Origin: SCGC-AAA076-P13 sp963926355
Lineage (GTDB): Bacteria; Pseudomonadota; Gammaproteobacteria; Magnimaribacterales; D2472
Length of the DNA: 64,000 nt
NCBI GenBank assembly: GCA_963926355.1
Contig: CAWUWW010000013.1
Span: 1 to 64,000, forward strand
Direction of reading: 5' to 3'
Shown: piece by piece, positions 26,029-35,082 of the stretch
Position numbering within the stretch: the stretch's first letter is position 1
Layout: the number at the start of each line of letters is the position of its first letter
Program-made: the position numbers and the translations under genes
Notes under the pieces: model-generated
Databases searched by the model: none
What the model was told of the DNA's origin: nothing
Seen by the model: only the letters and a program-made list of their open reading frames with translations

Positions 26029-26898
26029 TTAGTCAGAAATTTCTTTATTATTTAGGTATTTTAGGAAGTCTGAATTAGCATCTATAAGCATAATGTCTGA
26101 TTTATTTTCAAACGTTTCGACATAAGCTTTCATACTTCTAGTAAATTCATAAAACTCTGGATTTTGAGAAAAGCCATCTGCGTATATTTTTGCTGATAGG
26201 GCATCGCCCTCACCTCTTAAAAGCTCTGATGTCTTATATGCATCAGCAAGGATTACTACTTTATCTTTGTCCGCCACCGCTCTTATTTCTCTAGCTATCT
26301 CCTTTCCTTCAGATCTTAACTCTTCAGCCAATCTATTTCTTTCAGTTCTCATTCTTTCGTAAACTGAGTTACTTAAGTTTGCAGGAAGATCAATTTTCTT
26401 TACCCTAAAATCTATAATCTCTATACCAAGGTCAGTAACCGAGTCATTTAAGATATTTAACATAATATCCATTAACTCATCTCTTTCGCCTGAAACAAGT
26501 TCTCTAACTGTTCTTTTACCAAAATTATTTTTAAGAACAAACTCTGATCTTTGCCCAAGCAAGCTATTCAAGCTATTAAAGCTTCCATTATTTGCTTTAT
26601 AGAATGTTAAAACATCAGAAATTCTATATTTAAGATATGAATCCACTAATAAATACTTACTTTCTACAGTTAGGATTCTATCTGGCTCTTCATCAAGAGT
26701 TTGAATTCTTGCATCATATTTTTTAACTTCCTGAATAATTGGAGTTTTAAAATGGAATCCTACAGGTATATCTGTTTTAACAGCTTCACCGAACTGGAAT
26801 ACAATTGCTTGTTCTTTTTCATTAACTATATAGAAGCTATTTGCGGCCAAGCCGATTATTAGGGCAGCAAAAACTAGTAAAAAACTATTTCTGTTCAT
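26029..26898 (-). CDS. hflC: HflC, FtsH-protease modulator
   Basis: SPFH-domain membrane protein that with HflK forms a cage around the FtsH protease and tunes membrane-protein turnover. 289 aa. One N-terminal membrane helix (about 5-25), then the SPFH/band-7 domain (VNEKEQAIVFQFGEAVKTD) and a coiled region MRTERNRLAEELRSEGKE. It starts 14 bases inside the end of hflK, so the two are coupled. Confidence 0.95.
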   Translation of the reverse strand: MNRNSFLLVFAALIIGLAANSFYIVNEKEQAIVFQFGEAVKTDIPVGFHFKTPIIQEVKKYDARIQTLDEEPDRILTVESKYLLVDSYLKYRISDVLTFYKANNGSFNSLNSLLGQRSEFVLKNNFGKRTVRELVSGERDELMDIMLNILNDSVTDLGIEIIDFRVKKIDLPANLSNSVYERMRTERNRLAEELRSEGKEIAREIRAVADKDKVVILADAYKTSELLRGEGDALSAKIYADGFSQNPEFYEFTRSMKAYVETFENKSDIMLIDANSDFLKYLNNKEISD

Positions 26899-27970
26899 CT
26901 GAATCTCCTTTTATACGCAAACCATTTGACTTATACCTATTTTGATCAGCTTCACTTCCCCTTCCCATAATCTGATCTAAAGGCAGCATCATTAAATTAT
27001 TTCCGCTATCAATATCTATCATTATCTTGGTTGTTTTTGATAGAACTGATTGCATTGCATCTATATACATTCTATCTCTAGTTACCTTAGGTGCCTTTTC
27101 ATACTCTTCTAATAATTGAGTAAATCTTCCAACCTCACCTTCAGCGTTAGCAACAACCTCTAATTTATAACCTTCTGCATTTCTAATTCTTGCTTGAGCT
27201 TGACCTCTTGCCTCAGGGACAATTGTTAATGCATACCTTTCAGCTTCATTTTGCAATTTTTCTTTATCTTCCCTAGCAGCTACCACGTCATCAAAAGAAT
27301 CACTTACAGCAGTTGGTGGATCTGTCTTTTCAATATTAACTTGCTGAACTATTAACCCAGTCCCGTATAAATCTAATATCTGTTGGAGTCTTACTTGAAC
27401 TTCTTGAGCAATATTTTCTCTACCAACTGTCAAGACTGAGTCTAGAGTATTATCACCAACAACATGCCTAAGGGCACTTTCAATTGCATTTCTTAAACTA
27501 GCTTCTGGGTCTTTAACATTTAGAACAAAATCTTTAAGGTTAGCAATTCTATATTGAGCTGAGACTGTAACATCTACTATATTTTCATCTTTAGTTAGCA
27601 TGCTATTAGTTTGGGTGTATCTTCTTGTTAGTGATACATTCTCAATATATCTTTCATCTATCCCGGCAAGTCTAAAGTTTAAACCTTCTTGTTGCTCTTC
27701 ATGGAATTTACCAAGCCTTAAAATAACCGCTCTTTCAGATGCGTCTAGCTGATATATAGATTGAGATGCATAAACAATTAAAAATGCAAAAAACCCATAT
27801 AAAAATATTCTAGTAGTTGGGATCTTAAGACCACCAGATCCTGAGCCGTTGCTTCCGGATGGTGATTTCTTGCCCCCAAGGACTGCAGAGAATTTTTTTA
27901 TAAGATCGTCGAAGTCAGGGGTATCATTTTTACCGCCCCAAGGGTCTTTGTCTTGATTATTCCAATTCAC
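26885..27970 (-). CDS. hflK: HflK, FtsH-protease modulator
   Basis: Partner of HflC in the SPFH cage on FtsH. 361 aa. The N-terminal cytoplasmic tail starts NWNNQDKDPWGG, is Gly/Ser-rich and precedes one membrane helix (about 52-70). The band-7 domain includes QLDASERAVILRLGKFHE; residues 228-300 are alanine/glutamate-rich and helical (NAEGYKLEVVANAEGEVGRF). In E. coli hfq and hflX lie between miaA and hflK; here only 60 bases separate them. Confidence 0.95.
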   Translation of the reverse strand: MNWNNQDKDPWGGKNDTPDFDDLIKKFSAVLGGKKSPSGSNGSGSGGLKIPTTRIFLYGFFAFLIVYASQSIYQLDASERAVILRLGKFHEEQQEGLNFRLAGIDERYIENVSLTRRYTQTNSMLTKDENIVDVTVSAQYRIANLKDFVLNVKDPEASLRNAIESALRHVVGDNTLDSVLTVGRENIAQEVQVRLQQILDLYGTGLIVQQVNIEKTDPPTAVSDSFDDVVAAREDKEKLQNEAERYALTIVPEARGQAQARIRNAEGYKLEVVANAEGEVGRFTQLLEEYEKAPKVTRDRMYIDAMQSVLSKTTKIMIDIDSGNNLMMLPLDQIMGRGSEADQNRYKSNGLRIKGDSDEQK

Positions 27971-28030
27971 AATAATATTACCTCGTTATTTGTTCTATTA
28001 TAAACTCTATCTATGGACTAATCCTTATAA

Positions 28031-28972
28031 TTAAAGGAAAGTTGCTAAATTTTTTATGTTTTTTTCAATTTCTTGACTTAAATCAATGTTGTATAAATTA
28101 ATATCATGCCATGATCTTAACCAAGTAATCTGCCTTTTTGCCAATTGCCTTGTTGCAAACAAAGCTTTGTTAGAAAATGTATCAAAATCATACTCTTCAT
28201 TTATAAATGCTATTGCCTGCTTATAGTTAACGGATTTTCTAATTGGATGATCATCTGAAATATCGTATTGAGTTAATAAATTTCTTACCTCATCAACTAA
28301 GCCACTATTAATGATAATCTTTAAACGATCTTCGATTCTCTTATGTAATAAAGCCCTATCATCCTCATAGATTGCAAACTGATGAACATCATATTTATCG
28401 TTGAGAGGTTTTTTTGTATTTAGTTCAATGAGGGAACTCAACGGCTTTCCAGATAACTCTACAATCTCCAGCGCTCTTATAATTCGCCGCTCATCCAAGG
28501 GGTGAATTTTATTAGAATATACGGGATCTGCTTTTTCTAAAAGAGAATATAGAGATTTGATGCCTTTCTTATCTTTAATGCCTTTTAGCTCTTCTCTATA
28601 AATATTATTTCTCTCTGGCAAATCATCCAAACCATCAAGCAGGGATTTAAAGTACATCATTGAACCGCCGACAAAGAGTGGTAACTTATTCTTTCTATGT
28701 ATTTCTTTAATCAATTCTAGAGATCTATTGACAAAATCAGAGACAGTAAAAATACTATTTGGCTCACAATAATTAATTAGATGATGGGGGTATTTTTTTA
28801 AGATCTCATTAGATGGCTTGGCTGATCCTATGTCACATCCCTTATAAACCATCACAGAATCAACACTAATAATCTCTACCGGAGATTGCTTTAATATATT
28901 TATAGCAAGGTCAGTTTTCCCTGAAGCTGTAGCTCCAAGAAGAAAGGCAATTGGCTTTTTTAAAGTACTTAT
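28031..28972 (-). CDS. miaA: tRNA dimethylallyltransferase MiaA (start codon non-standard or uncertain)
   Basis: Transfers a dimethylallyl group to A37 of tRNAs reading UNN codons. The first standard start codon in frame is GTG at 28853-28855, giving 274 aa that begin just after the DS of IISVDS and so lack the ATP-binding loop. Reading further upstream in the same frame restores an intact P-loop GATASGKT at 28913-28936 and the substrate motif EIISVDS; the frame stays open to a stop at 29012-29014. Between them there is no ATG, GTG or TTG; the candidates are ATT 28949-28951, ATA 28970-28972 (used here) and CTG 29000-29002. The upstream glnB stops at 28974, so coupled initiation at a rare codon is plausible. 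Later motifs include YKGCDIGSAKP and GGSMMYFKSLLDGLDDLP. Confidence 0.85.
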   Translation of the reverse strand: MSTLKKPIAFLLGATASGKTDLAINILKQSPVEIISVDSVMVYKGCDIGSAKPSNEILKKYPHHLINYCEPNSIFTVSDFVNRSLELIKEIHRKNKLPLFVGGSMMYFKSLLDGLDDLPERNNIYREELKGIKDKKGIKSLYSLLEKADPVYSNKIHPLDERRIIRALEIVELSGKPLSSLIELNTKKPLNDKYDVHQFAIYEDDRALLHKRIEDRLKIIINSGLVDEVRNLLTQYDISDDHPIRKSVNYKQAIAFINEEYDFDTFSNKALFATRQLAKRQITWLRSWHDINLYNIDLSQEIEKNIKNLATFL

Positions 28973-28973
28973 T

Positions 28974-29312
28974 TTAGAGAGCTTCTTCGTTAGTTTCGCC
29001 AGTTCTAATTCTTATAACTTCCTCTATAGGAGTTATGAAAATCTTACCATCTCCTATTTTTCCAGATGACGCAACTTCAGTAATGGCTGTTTTTACCTGC
29101 TCTACCAGATCATCTGAGATTGCAATCTCAATCTTAATTTTTGGGAGAAAATCAATAGTGTACTCAGCTCCTCTATAAAGCTCAGTATGGCCTTTTTGCC
29201 TTCCAAATCCTTTCACCTCAGTCATGGTCATGCCAGTTATACCAATAATATCTAATGACGCCCTTACCTCTTCTAGCTTAAATGGTTTAATTATTGCTGT
29301 TACTAGTTTCAT
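28974..29312 (-). CDS. glnB: Nitrogen regulatory protein P-II
   Basis: Trimeric signal protein that senses 2-oxoglutarate and ATP/ADP and controls nitrogen assimilation. 112 aa, exact family length. The T-loop includes the uridylylation site Y51 (ELYRGAEYTIDF); KIGDGKIFITPIEEVIRIRTGE is the conserved C-terminal signature. GlnB and GlnK cannot be separated by motif; no amtB neighbour is present, which mildly favours GlnB. It starts 26 bases inside waaA and its stop lies within the extended miaA frame. Confidence 0.95.
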   Translation of the reverse strand: MKLVTAIIKPFKLEEVRASLDIIGITGMTMTEVKGFGRQKGHTELYRGAEYTIDFLPKIKIEIAISDDLVEQVKTAITEVASSGKIGDGKIFITPIEEVIRIRTGETNEEAL

Positions 29313-30558
29313 TACCTGCCCCTCTAATTGTATTTAAAATCTTTGTATATTGTTTTTTGGTAGAGCCCTTATTGTCTGTGCAAATATTTAAGGCGCTAAT
29401 TGCCATATCATCTCTCAATTTAGAGTCATTTAGCAAGGTCTTAAATGCATTAAATATGTCTTTTTTTTGATCTAATTGAATACATGAATTATTTTTAGAA
29501 AAAAGGTCCACAATATCTTCAAAATTATGCGTATATGGCCCTACTATAAAAGGACATTTTTCAGCAGCCGCTTCAATAATATTATGGCCGCCATATTTTT
29601 TAAATAAACTCCCTCCTATAAATGCTATTGAGGCTTTTGAGTAAAGCTCTCTCATCAGGCCTGTTGCTTGAATAATAATTACATTATTATTATTAAAATT
29701 TTGAGGAATGGAGGATGAGATATCTCCTATCAAGCCATTCTTGTTAACTAAAGTTTGAATTGATTTAGCTCTATCTGGATGTCTTGGGACAATAATTAAT
29801 TTCAAATCTTGAAATTCACCCTGAAGCTTAATAAATGCTGCAATTATTAATTCATCTTCGTCTTTGTGGGTACTGGCTGCAAGTATAAATTTTTTATCAG
29901 ATGGCATTTTTATAAAATTATCTGAGGTAGTATTAATATCAAACTTTACAGACCCAACCTCCTCTATTCTATTAAGTGAAACTCCTAGTTTATTAAAGCG
30001 AATTTTATGATCATTGCTTTGAGCAAAAACTAATGATATTTTTTTCATGGTGCTGGAGAAGAGGTAGCTAAACTTTATGTAATTTTTATAAGATATCTCA
30101 GACATTCTGGCATTAGATATTATTATAGGAATTTTCTTATGGTCAGCTCTTGAAATCATTGATGGCCATATTTCAGTCTCAAACAATATTAAAGCAATGG
30201 GATTGAATGATTTAAAAAATCCATTAACGAAAAAGATAAAATCCCATGGAGCGAAGACAATCTCAAGTGAAGTTCCGAATATTTTTCTTGCCTCTCTAAG
30301 CCCTGTTGGAGTTGATACAGTTAAAACAACATCATGTTCCTTTAATATTTCAATTACTATTTGCTGTGAGGAAATTACCTCGCCCAAGCTGACAGCGTGA
30401 AACCAAACAACCTCTTTTGATTTTGATTTTTTATACATACCAAATCTATGTCTAAGATTTAATCTATAGTCTTTGTCTCTATAGCTTTTTATTAATAGTC
30501 TAGAAACCATAAAAGGAGTTATAAGAAGTAATAAAAAATTATATAAAAAAAGTTTCAT
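29287..30558 (-). CDS. waaA: 3-deoxy-D-manno-octulosonic acid transferase
   Basis: Inner-membrane-associated GT-B glycosyltransferase adding Kdo to the lipid A precursor, the first step of LPS core assembly. 423 aa. N-terminal hydrophobic anchor (1-20), RHRFGMYKK at 37-45, and WFHAVSLGE with E60, which matches the catalytic Glu of known WaaA; GGSLFKKYGGHNIIEAAA and EKCPFIVGPYTHNF mark the CMP-Kdo-binding half. It is divergent from the lipid A acyltransferase with only 47 bases between starts. Confidence 0.95.
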   Translation of the reverse strand: MKLFLYNFLLLLITPFMVSRLLIKSYRDKDYRLNLRHRFGMYKKSKSKEVVWFHAVSLGEVISSQQIVIEILKEHDVVLTVSTPTGLREARKIFGTSLEIVFAPWDFIFFVNGFFKSFNPIALILFETEIWPSMISRADHKKIPIIISNARMSEISYKNYIKFSYLFSSTMKKISLVFAQSNDHKIRFNKLGVSLNRIEEVGSVKFDINTTSDNFIKMPSDKKFILAASTHKDEDELIIAAFIKLQGEFQDLKLIIVPRHPDRAKSIQTLVNKNGLIGDISSSIPQNFNNNNVIIIQATGLMRELYSKASIAFIGGSLFKKYGGHNIIEAAAEKCPFIVGPYTHNFEDIVDLFSKNNSCIQLDQKKDIFNAFKTLLNDSKLRDDMAISALNICTDNKGSTKKQYTKILNTIRGAGNETSNSNN

Positions 30559-30605
30559 TTACAATTGATCTACATTAATAATGTAATAATACAACTTAAA
30601 AACAA

Positions 30606-31493
30606 ATGAATAGAGTTTTATTAAAATTTCTTGTTACTTTGTGGAAGCTTATAGTGCTTCTTCCTAGACCTATTCAATTATTTTTAGGTCAGATCTTAGG
30701 CCATCTGCTTTATTTAAGTTCAATGAAGAGAAATCACTTTAGTAAAAAAAATATCGATCTCTGCTTCCCTTCGTTAAATGATGAGCAAAGAAAAGGAATG
30801 CATAAATTAAACATATTACTCTCTGGGAGAATTCTTTTTGATTCTGGTATTTCATGGTTTTGGTCTGATAAGCGAATTAATAGTGAAATTGATTATGAAA
30901 TTAAAGGGCTAGATAAGATTCTTGATGAGCAAAAGAGCAAAAAAGGAGTTTTACTCTTTTTCAAACACTCACTTCATCTTGAGTTAGATGCTCGATTAAT
31001 TGCAATTAATGCTGAAATATATGGAGTAGAAAGAGTGCATAACTCAGATTTATTTGATTCTATTCAAGGCTCTGGAAGGTTAATGAGCATGCAAGGGGTA
31101 TGCGATAGAAATAGTCCTATAAAATTTATAAGATGGTTAAAGAAAGGTAAAACAGTTTTATATGCGACTGATCAAGATTATGGAATGGGTCAATCTAATA
31201 TTGTAAATTTTTTTGGCGTTCCTTCTGCAACTATTTCAGCGCCACTTAAAATCGTAAAAAGCACTAATTGTAAAACATACTTTATGAATACATTCGTAGA
31301 GAATAATAAATATATTCTTGATATTCAAGAAATGAACTTAGATCAAATAAATGAAATTAATTTTTCTAGTGATCTGAATATATTTATGGAAAATAAAATT
31401 AAATCTCATCCTGAAGAATACTTGTGGCAACACCGAAGATTTAAATCAACTCTTGGTAAAGAGAACTTTTATGCAAACAATGAACAAATTTAA
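30606..31493 (+). CDS. Lipid A biosynthesis acyltransferase (LpxL/LpxM family)
   Basis: Adds a secondary acyl chain to Kdo-lipid A at the inner membrane. 295 aa with an N-terminal hydrophobic segment (about 5-38). The catalytic HX4E motif is H121-SLHL-E126 in FFKHSLHLELDAR; ATDQDYGMGQSNIVNFFGVP is the second family block (compare DQDFG/DHDYG). Whether it acts as LpxL or LpxM is unknown. Context next to waaA supports an LPS role. A methyltransferase gene overlaps its last 23 bases. Confidence 0.9.
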   Translation: MNRVLLKFLVTLWKLIVLLPRPIQLFLGQILGHLLYLSSMKRNHFSKKNIDLCFPSLNDEQRKGMHKLNILLSGRILFDSGISWFWSDKRINSEIDYEIKGLDKILDEQKSKKGVLLFFKHSLHLELDARLIAINAEIYGVERVHNSDLFDSIQGSGRLMSMQGVCDRNSPIKFIRWLKKGKTVLYATDQDYGMGQSNIVNFFGVPSATISAPLKIVKSTNCKTYFMNTFVENNKYILDIQEMNLDQINEINFSSDLNIFMENKIKSHPEEYLWQHRRFKSTLGKENFYANNEQI

Positions 31494-32082
31494 TGATGTG
31501 AAGGGGTTCCTGGATCATGAAGAGGGTTTATTTCTTTACAGGCTTGCAAAAAAATATTGTGTAGATAGCTTTGCAGTAGAAATTGGCTCCTATTGTGGGA
31601 AGTCAGCTTGCTATATCGGGCAGGCTTGTAAAGAAAATAATACATATCTTGTAACCATTGACCATCACATGGGCTCAGAAGAACAGCAGCTAGGCCAAGA
31701 ATACTTTGATCCAGAAGAGTATGATTACAAAAAAAATAGAGTTGATACTCTTCCATCTCTTATCAAGAATATAGATAAATTTGACTTAAATGACTCGGTT
31801 AGGCCCTTAGTTAGCGATTCTGCTACTGCTGCAAAAAGCTTAGAAAATGAGCTAGATATGGTTTTTATAGACGGGAGCCATACATTTGAATCTGCAAGAT
31901 CTGATTACGAATCATGGAAAGGTAAAATTAGAAAAGGAGGTATTTTAGCTATTCATGACATATATGATACAGAGGCGGATGGCGGCCAGGCACCAAAAGA
32001 GATTTATGAGAAAGCTTTAAAAGAGAATTTTGAACTAATAGAGAGAGTTAATAGCCTAGTTGCACTAAGGTTTGTTTGCTAA
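31471..32082 (+). CDS. SAM-dependent class I methyltransferase
   Basis: About 203 aa from ATG 31471 (a TTG at 31453 would add 6 residues, a second ATG lies at 31480; AAAGAGA precedes 31471). It has a Rossmann-type motif AVEIGSYCGKSACYIG, an acidic residue after strand 2 (TIDHHMGSE), DMVFIDGSHTFESARSD and GGILAIHDI, the layout of the Methyltransf_24 family. Acceptor unknown; context suggests a surface sugar or polysaccharide, as it overlaps the lipid A acyltransferase and converges with a glycan-group operon. Its end overlaps the next convergent gene by 18 bases. Confidence 0.8.
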   Translation: MQTMNKFNDVKGFLDHEEGLFLYRLAKKYCVDSFAVEIGSYCGKSACYIGQACKENNTYLVTIDHHMGSEEQQLGQEYFDPEEYDYKKNRVDTLPSLIKNIDKFDLNDSVRPLVSDSATAAKSLENELDMVFIDGSHTFESARSDYESWKGKIRKGGILAIHDIYDTEADGGQAPKEIYEKALKENFELIERVNSLVALRFVC

Positions 32083-33108
32083 AAAGGTAAAGATATTATT
32101 ACCATTGCCGCATATAACGTTTCCAGCAATTATTAATGCAGCATTTGTCCAAGTTGACTGCTCATTTGGCCATAGGATATCAAGCTTATATTGATAACCG
32201 GTTGGAAAGATTCCATCTTTATTTTGAAACTTTAAAATATCATCAAACATTTTTATAGCCAAAGATTTATCATAATTTAGAAAGGTAGCAATAATACATT
32301 CTGAAGATTCAGCCATTGTTACCCATGGCTCCTCTTCAACACATTTAATGCCTAAATTTTGGACATAGAAATGCTCAAGACCTAATTTAAAGAAATCTTT
32401 GTCTAAGTTCACTCTTGCTAATGATTGATAAAAAAAATCCATTGAAAACCTTGACCTATCTATACCATCTCTATCAAATCTAGCCCAGGGTATTTCTGAG
32501 TTAGCCCAAAAAGACTTATCTAAAAGATTTTTTAGATCTTCTAATAACCCTAATTTAAAGTCTTTTTCATAATGACTGTCTTCACTATCAATTTTAAGAA
32601 TTTTAATAATTGCAGAATATGCTTGAACGGAGATTGCAATAGACATCGATGCTGTTATTAATGAGTTGTCTGAATAACCATCATTATCTTTTGACCAATG
32701 ATACATTCCATCTTCATCCATAAAACTTAAAAGTGAGCTAAAAATAGTTGTTAATTGTGGTAAATATTTATCCAGATTCTCTGATTTTTGATCAATCAAA
32801 TATCTTTGAAGAAGTGGAAGAGCTATATAAGGAGCATGATGGCTTTGATAGTTTAATTGAGTTGGTTTTTGTTTACTAAACTCCGAATAGATTAGCCCCT
32901 CACTATTGAGGTTGCTGAAAAACCACTCCACCCCTCTATCAAAAGCATCCCATTCCTCATAGATTGCTAGCGCGATTAAGCATTCAGAATGATCCCAGGA
33001 ATCGCATTTTCCTTTTTCATCCCATGGAATGGAACCATCTATAAGTTGGTTGTGAATGATCCAATCCTTAGCCGGTAAAAACCTATTTTTTAAATCTATC
33101 CAATTCAT
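32065..33108 (-). CDS. Putative alpha/alpha-toroid protein (prenyltransferase/glycosidase-like fold), function unknown
   Basis: 347 aa, no signal peptide. Repeated helical units with motifs such as DGSIPWDEKGKCDSWDHSEC (residues 24-43), DEDGMYHWSKDNDGYSDNS, DGIFPTGYQYKLDILWPNEQ suggest an (alpha/alpha)-barrel of the kind in terpene cyclases, prenyltransferases and glycoside hydrolases. Asp/His/Trp-rich loops could form an active site. It overlaps the start of a methyltransferase gene by 4 bases and follows a glycosyltransferase, so a role with a surface glycan is inferred. Exact function not recognised. Confidence 0.6.
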   Translation of the reverse strand: MNWIDLKNRFLPAKDWIIHNQLIDGSIPWDEKGKCDSWDHSECLIALAIYEEWDAFDRGVEWFFSNLNSEGLIYSEFSKQKPTQLNYQSHHAPYIALPLLQRYLIDQKSENLDKYLPQLTTIFSSLLSFMDEDGMYHWSKDNDGYSDNSLITASMSIAISVQAYSAIIKILKIDSEDSHYEKDFKLGLLEDLKNLLDKSFWANSEIPWARFDRDGIDRSRFSMDFFYQSLARVNLDKDFFKLGLEHFYVQNLGIKCVEEEPWVTMAESSECIIATFLNYDKSLAIKMFDDILKFQNKDGIFPTGYQYKLDILWPNEQSTWTNAALIIAGNVICGNGNNIFTFLANKP

Positions 33109-33812
33109 TTTTTTGTAAAATACATTGCCGTACTTTTACCCATAATTGGGTTTAAGGATCTGTCAATTAAATCAATCCAGAGTGGTTTTTTTAATATATG
33201 TACTTCAAGAAATTTTTTATAGGCTCTTACTAAGATATTCGTTTCTTGATTTTTCCAAAATATACATCTGAGCCACCAATAAGGACTATGTATTGAATGA
33301 AATTTTTCTGATTGAATAAAATCAAACCCTCTTTCTGAGATCTCATTAACAAGGTTGTTTTTTTTAAAAATTCTTAAATGTCCTCCTGGTTGATTTTGAT
33401 ATTCAGTTGAAATGGCCCAGCATATTTTTTCAGGCCATGCGGAAGGGACGCTTGCAAGAAAAGCTCCTCCTGGCTTAAGCACTCTATTGATTTCAACTAT
33501 TGCATCTTTATATTCATAAAGATGTTCCAAGACTTCCGAGCAAACAACTAAATCAAAACTATTATCAGGAAATGGTAGTGAGTAAACAGAGCCTTTTATA
33601 AATTCAGCTCCGGCATTTGATATTGATTTAAAAAACTCATAGCCTTCCTGTGATTTTTTTAGTGAATCATCGTGAAGGTCCAGGCCAGTACAATGAAGAT
33701 CTGGAAACTTTTGCATCAATCCAAAGATATGCCTTCCTTCGCCACAGCCAACATCAAGCATTGAGCAGCTCTCATTGATTAAGTTAATTTTATTAAAATC
33801 AAATGTTAGCAT
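33105..33812 (-). CDS. SAM-dependent methyltransferase (Methyltransf_11 type)
   Basis: 235 aa. Motif I MLDVGCGEGRHIFGL near residue 18, acidic D in CTGLDLHDDSLKKS, motif post-I SFDLVVCSEVLEHLYEYKDA, and FLASVPSAWPEKICW. This is the small-molecule methyltransferase pattern; the acceptor is unknown. It overlaps the glycosyltransferase upstream by 14 bases and the toroid protein by 4, so the three form an operon and probably act on the same surface sugar or lipid-linked glycan. Confidence 0.82.
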   Translation of the reverse strand: MLTFDFNKINLINESCSMLDVGCGEGRHIFGLMQKFPDLHCTGLDLHDDSLKKSQEGYEFFKSISNAGAEFIKGSVYSLPFPDNSFDLVVCSEVLEHLYEYKDAIVEINRVLKPGGAFLASVPSAWPEKICWAISTEYQNQPGGHLRIFKKNNLVNEISERGFDFIQSEKFHSIHSPYWWLRCIFWKNQETNILVRAYKKFLEVHILKKPLWIDLIDRSLNPIMGKSTAMYFTKK

Positions 33813-35082
33813 TCTTAAAATCCTCTATGGTTTGGTATATAACAACTTCGTACTCTTTAGTAATTTTTGTCCAATTAAATTTATTAATTACATGAACCCT
33901 TCCCTCTTTAGCAATCTTACGGTGTTCATCATAGTTATTTATAATTTTTTGAATAGACGAAATTAATATCGAAGTATCTTTTGGTGGAATTAATGTAGCA
34001 AAGCTATCAACCAACTCAGGGATTGAGGATGTGTTTGCTGCTATTAAGGGAACCTCACAGCTCATAGCCTCAATAACAGGATAACCAAAGCCCTCATATA
34101 AAGAACTCACTATAGCTATTGAGCTCTTGGCATATTCTTTCGCAATATCTTCTTTTGTTAAATTAGTTTTAAATTTAACAATATGATCAATTTGTAAAGA
34201 TTGAATTAGTCTTGAGGTATGCCCTCCTTCTTTTAACTTTCCAATGATAACAAGGTTTATATCAGCGTAATCTTTTCTTAGTTTGCTAATAGCTCTTAGG
34301 GTGAAATCTAAGCCCTTCAAAGGAACATCTGCACTAGCGGTTGTTATTATCCTATAAGGTAATCTTTCTATATTTTTATACGGAATAAATATATCAGTAT
34401 CAAGACCGTTATTTATTACTGAAATACTATTAGGATTGCACCCGAAGTCCTTCGAAATATCTTTTAAAGAGTTCTTTGATGGAGTGATAATTCTTTTAAT
34501 TTTTGGAGCAACTTTTTTTTGCATTCCCAGAAAGGAATACCATCTATATCTAGATAGTCTATATAAGATTTTTTTGCTTGCCTTAAGCTCGTGTTTATAA
34601 TCTTTAGTGATAGGATGATGAATTATTTCAATGAAAGGAATAACTTTTTGAATATCAAGCATTCCAAAACTAATTGATTGATTATCAATAACAATATCAT
34701 AATTGTTATTATCTATGATCCATTGCTTTGCTCTATATCCAAACGTCCTCATTTCTGGAAAGCCGCCACAAAGTGTGGATAGGAACTCATAGATATCTAT
34801 CAATTTTTTGGGCTTCTTATTAAGAAAAATGTTAAGCCTTTCTTTAAAAGAGAAGGTTTGAAAAAGGTCTAGTCCTGGAAGCCTTTCAAGATTTACACCC
34901 TCAGGCAAGATTGGATATGGTGGCCCGGAAATTATATCAACATCGTGTCCAGAAGCTCTTAGAGCTTTTGATATATCATGGACATATACACCTTGCCCGC
35001 CTCCAAATGGGGCGCTTCTGTAACTAAAAATTGCAATTTTAAGTTTTTGCAAGATATTTTTTAGGATACTAGGCTGAGCCAA
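33799..35082 (-). CDS. Glycosyltransferase family 4 protein
   Basis: GT-B retaining glycosyltransferase, up to 427 aa. N-terminal GGGQGVYVHDISKAL (donor/acceptor loop), C-terminal EGFGYPVIEAMSCEVPLIAAN with the GT4 EX7E motif, and a conserved NGLDTDIFIP. Start used is TTG 35080-35082, overlapping ilvE by 22 bases; another TTG at 35050-35052 would place the first beta strand (LKIAIFSYR) right at the N-terminus and may be the true start. Likely sugar transfer onto a lipid-linked or LPS glycan; substrate unknown. Confidence 0.85.
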   Translation of the reverse strand: MAQPSILKNILQKLKIAIFSYRSAPFGGGQGVYVHDISKALRASGHDVDIISGPPYPILPEGVNLERLPGLDLFQTFSFKERLNIFLNKKPKKLIDIYEFLSTLCGGFPEMRTFGYRAKQWIIDNNNYDIVIDNQSISFGMLDIQKVIPFIEIIHHPITKDYKHELKASKKILYRLSRYRWYSFLGMQKKVAPKIKRIITPSKNSLKDISKDFGCNPNSISVINNGLDTDIFIPYKNIERLPYRIITTASADVPLKGLDFTLRAISKLRKDYADINLVIIGKLKEGGHTSRLIQSLQIDHIVKFKTNLTKEDIAKEYAKSSIAIVSSLYEGFGYPVIEAMSCEVPLIAANTSSIPELVDSFATLIPPKDTSILISSIQKIINNYDEHRKIAKEGRVHVINKFNWTKITKEYEVVIYQTIEDFKNANI

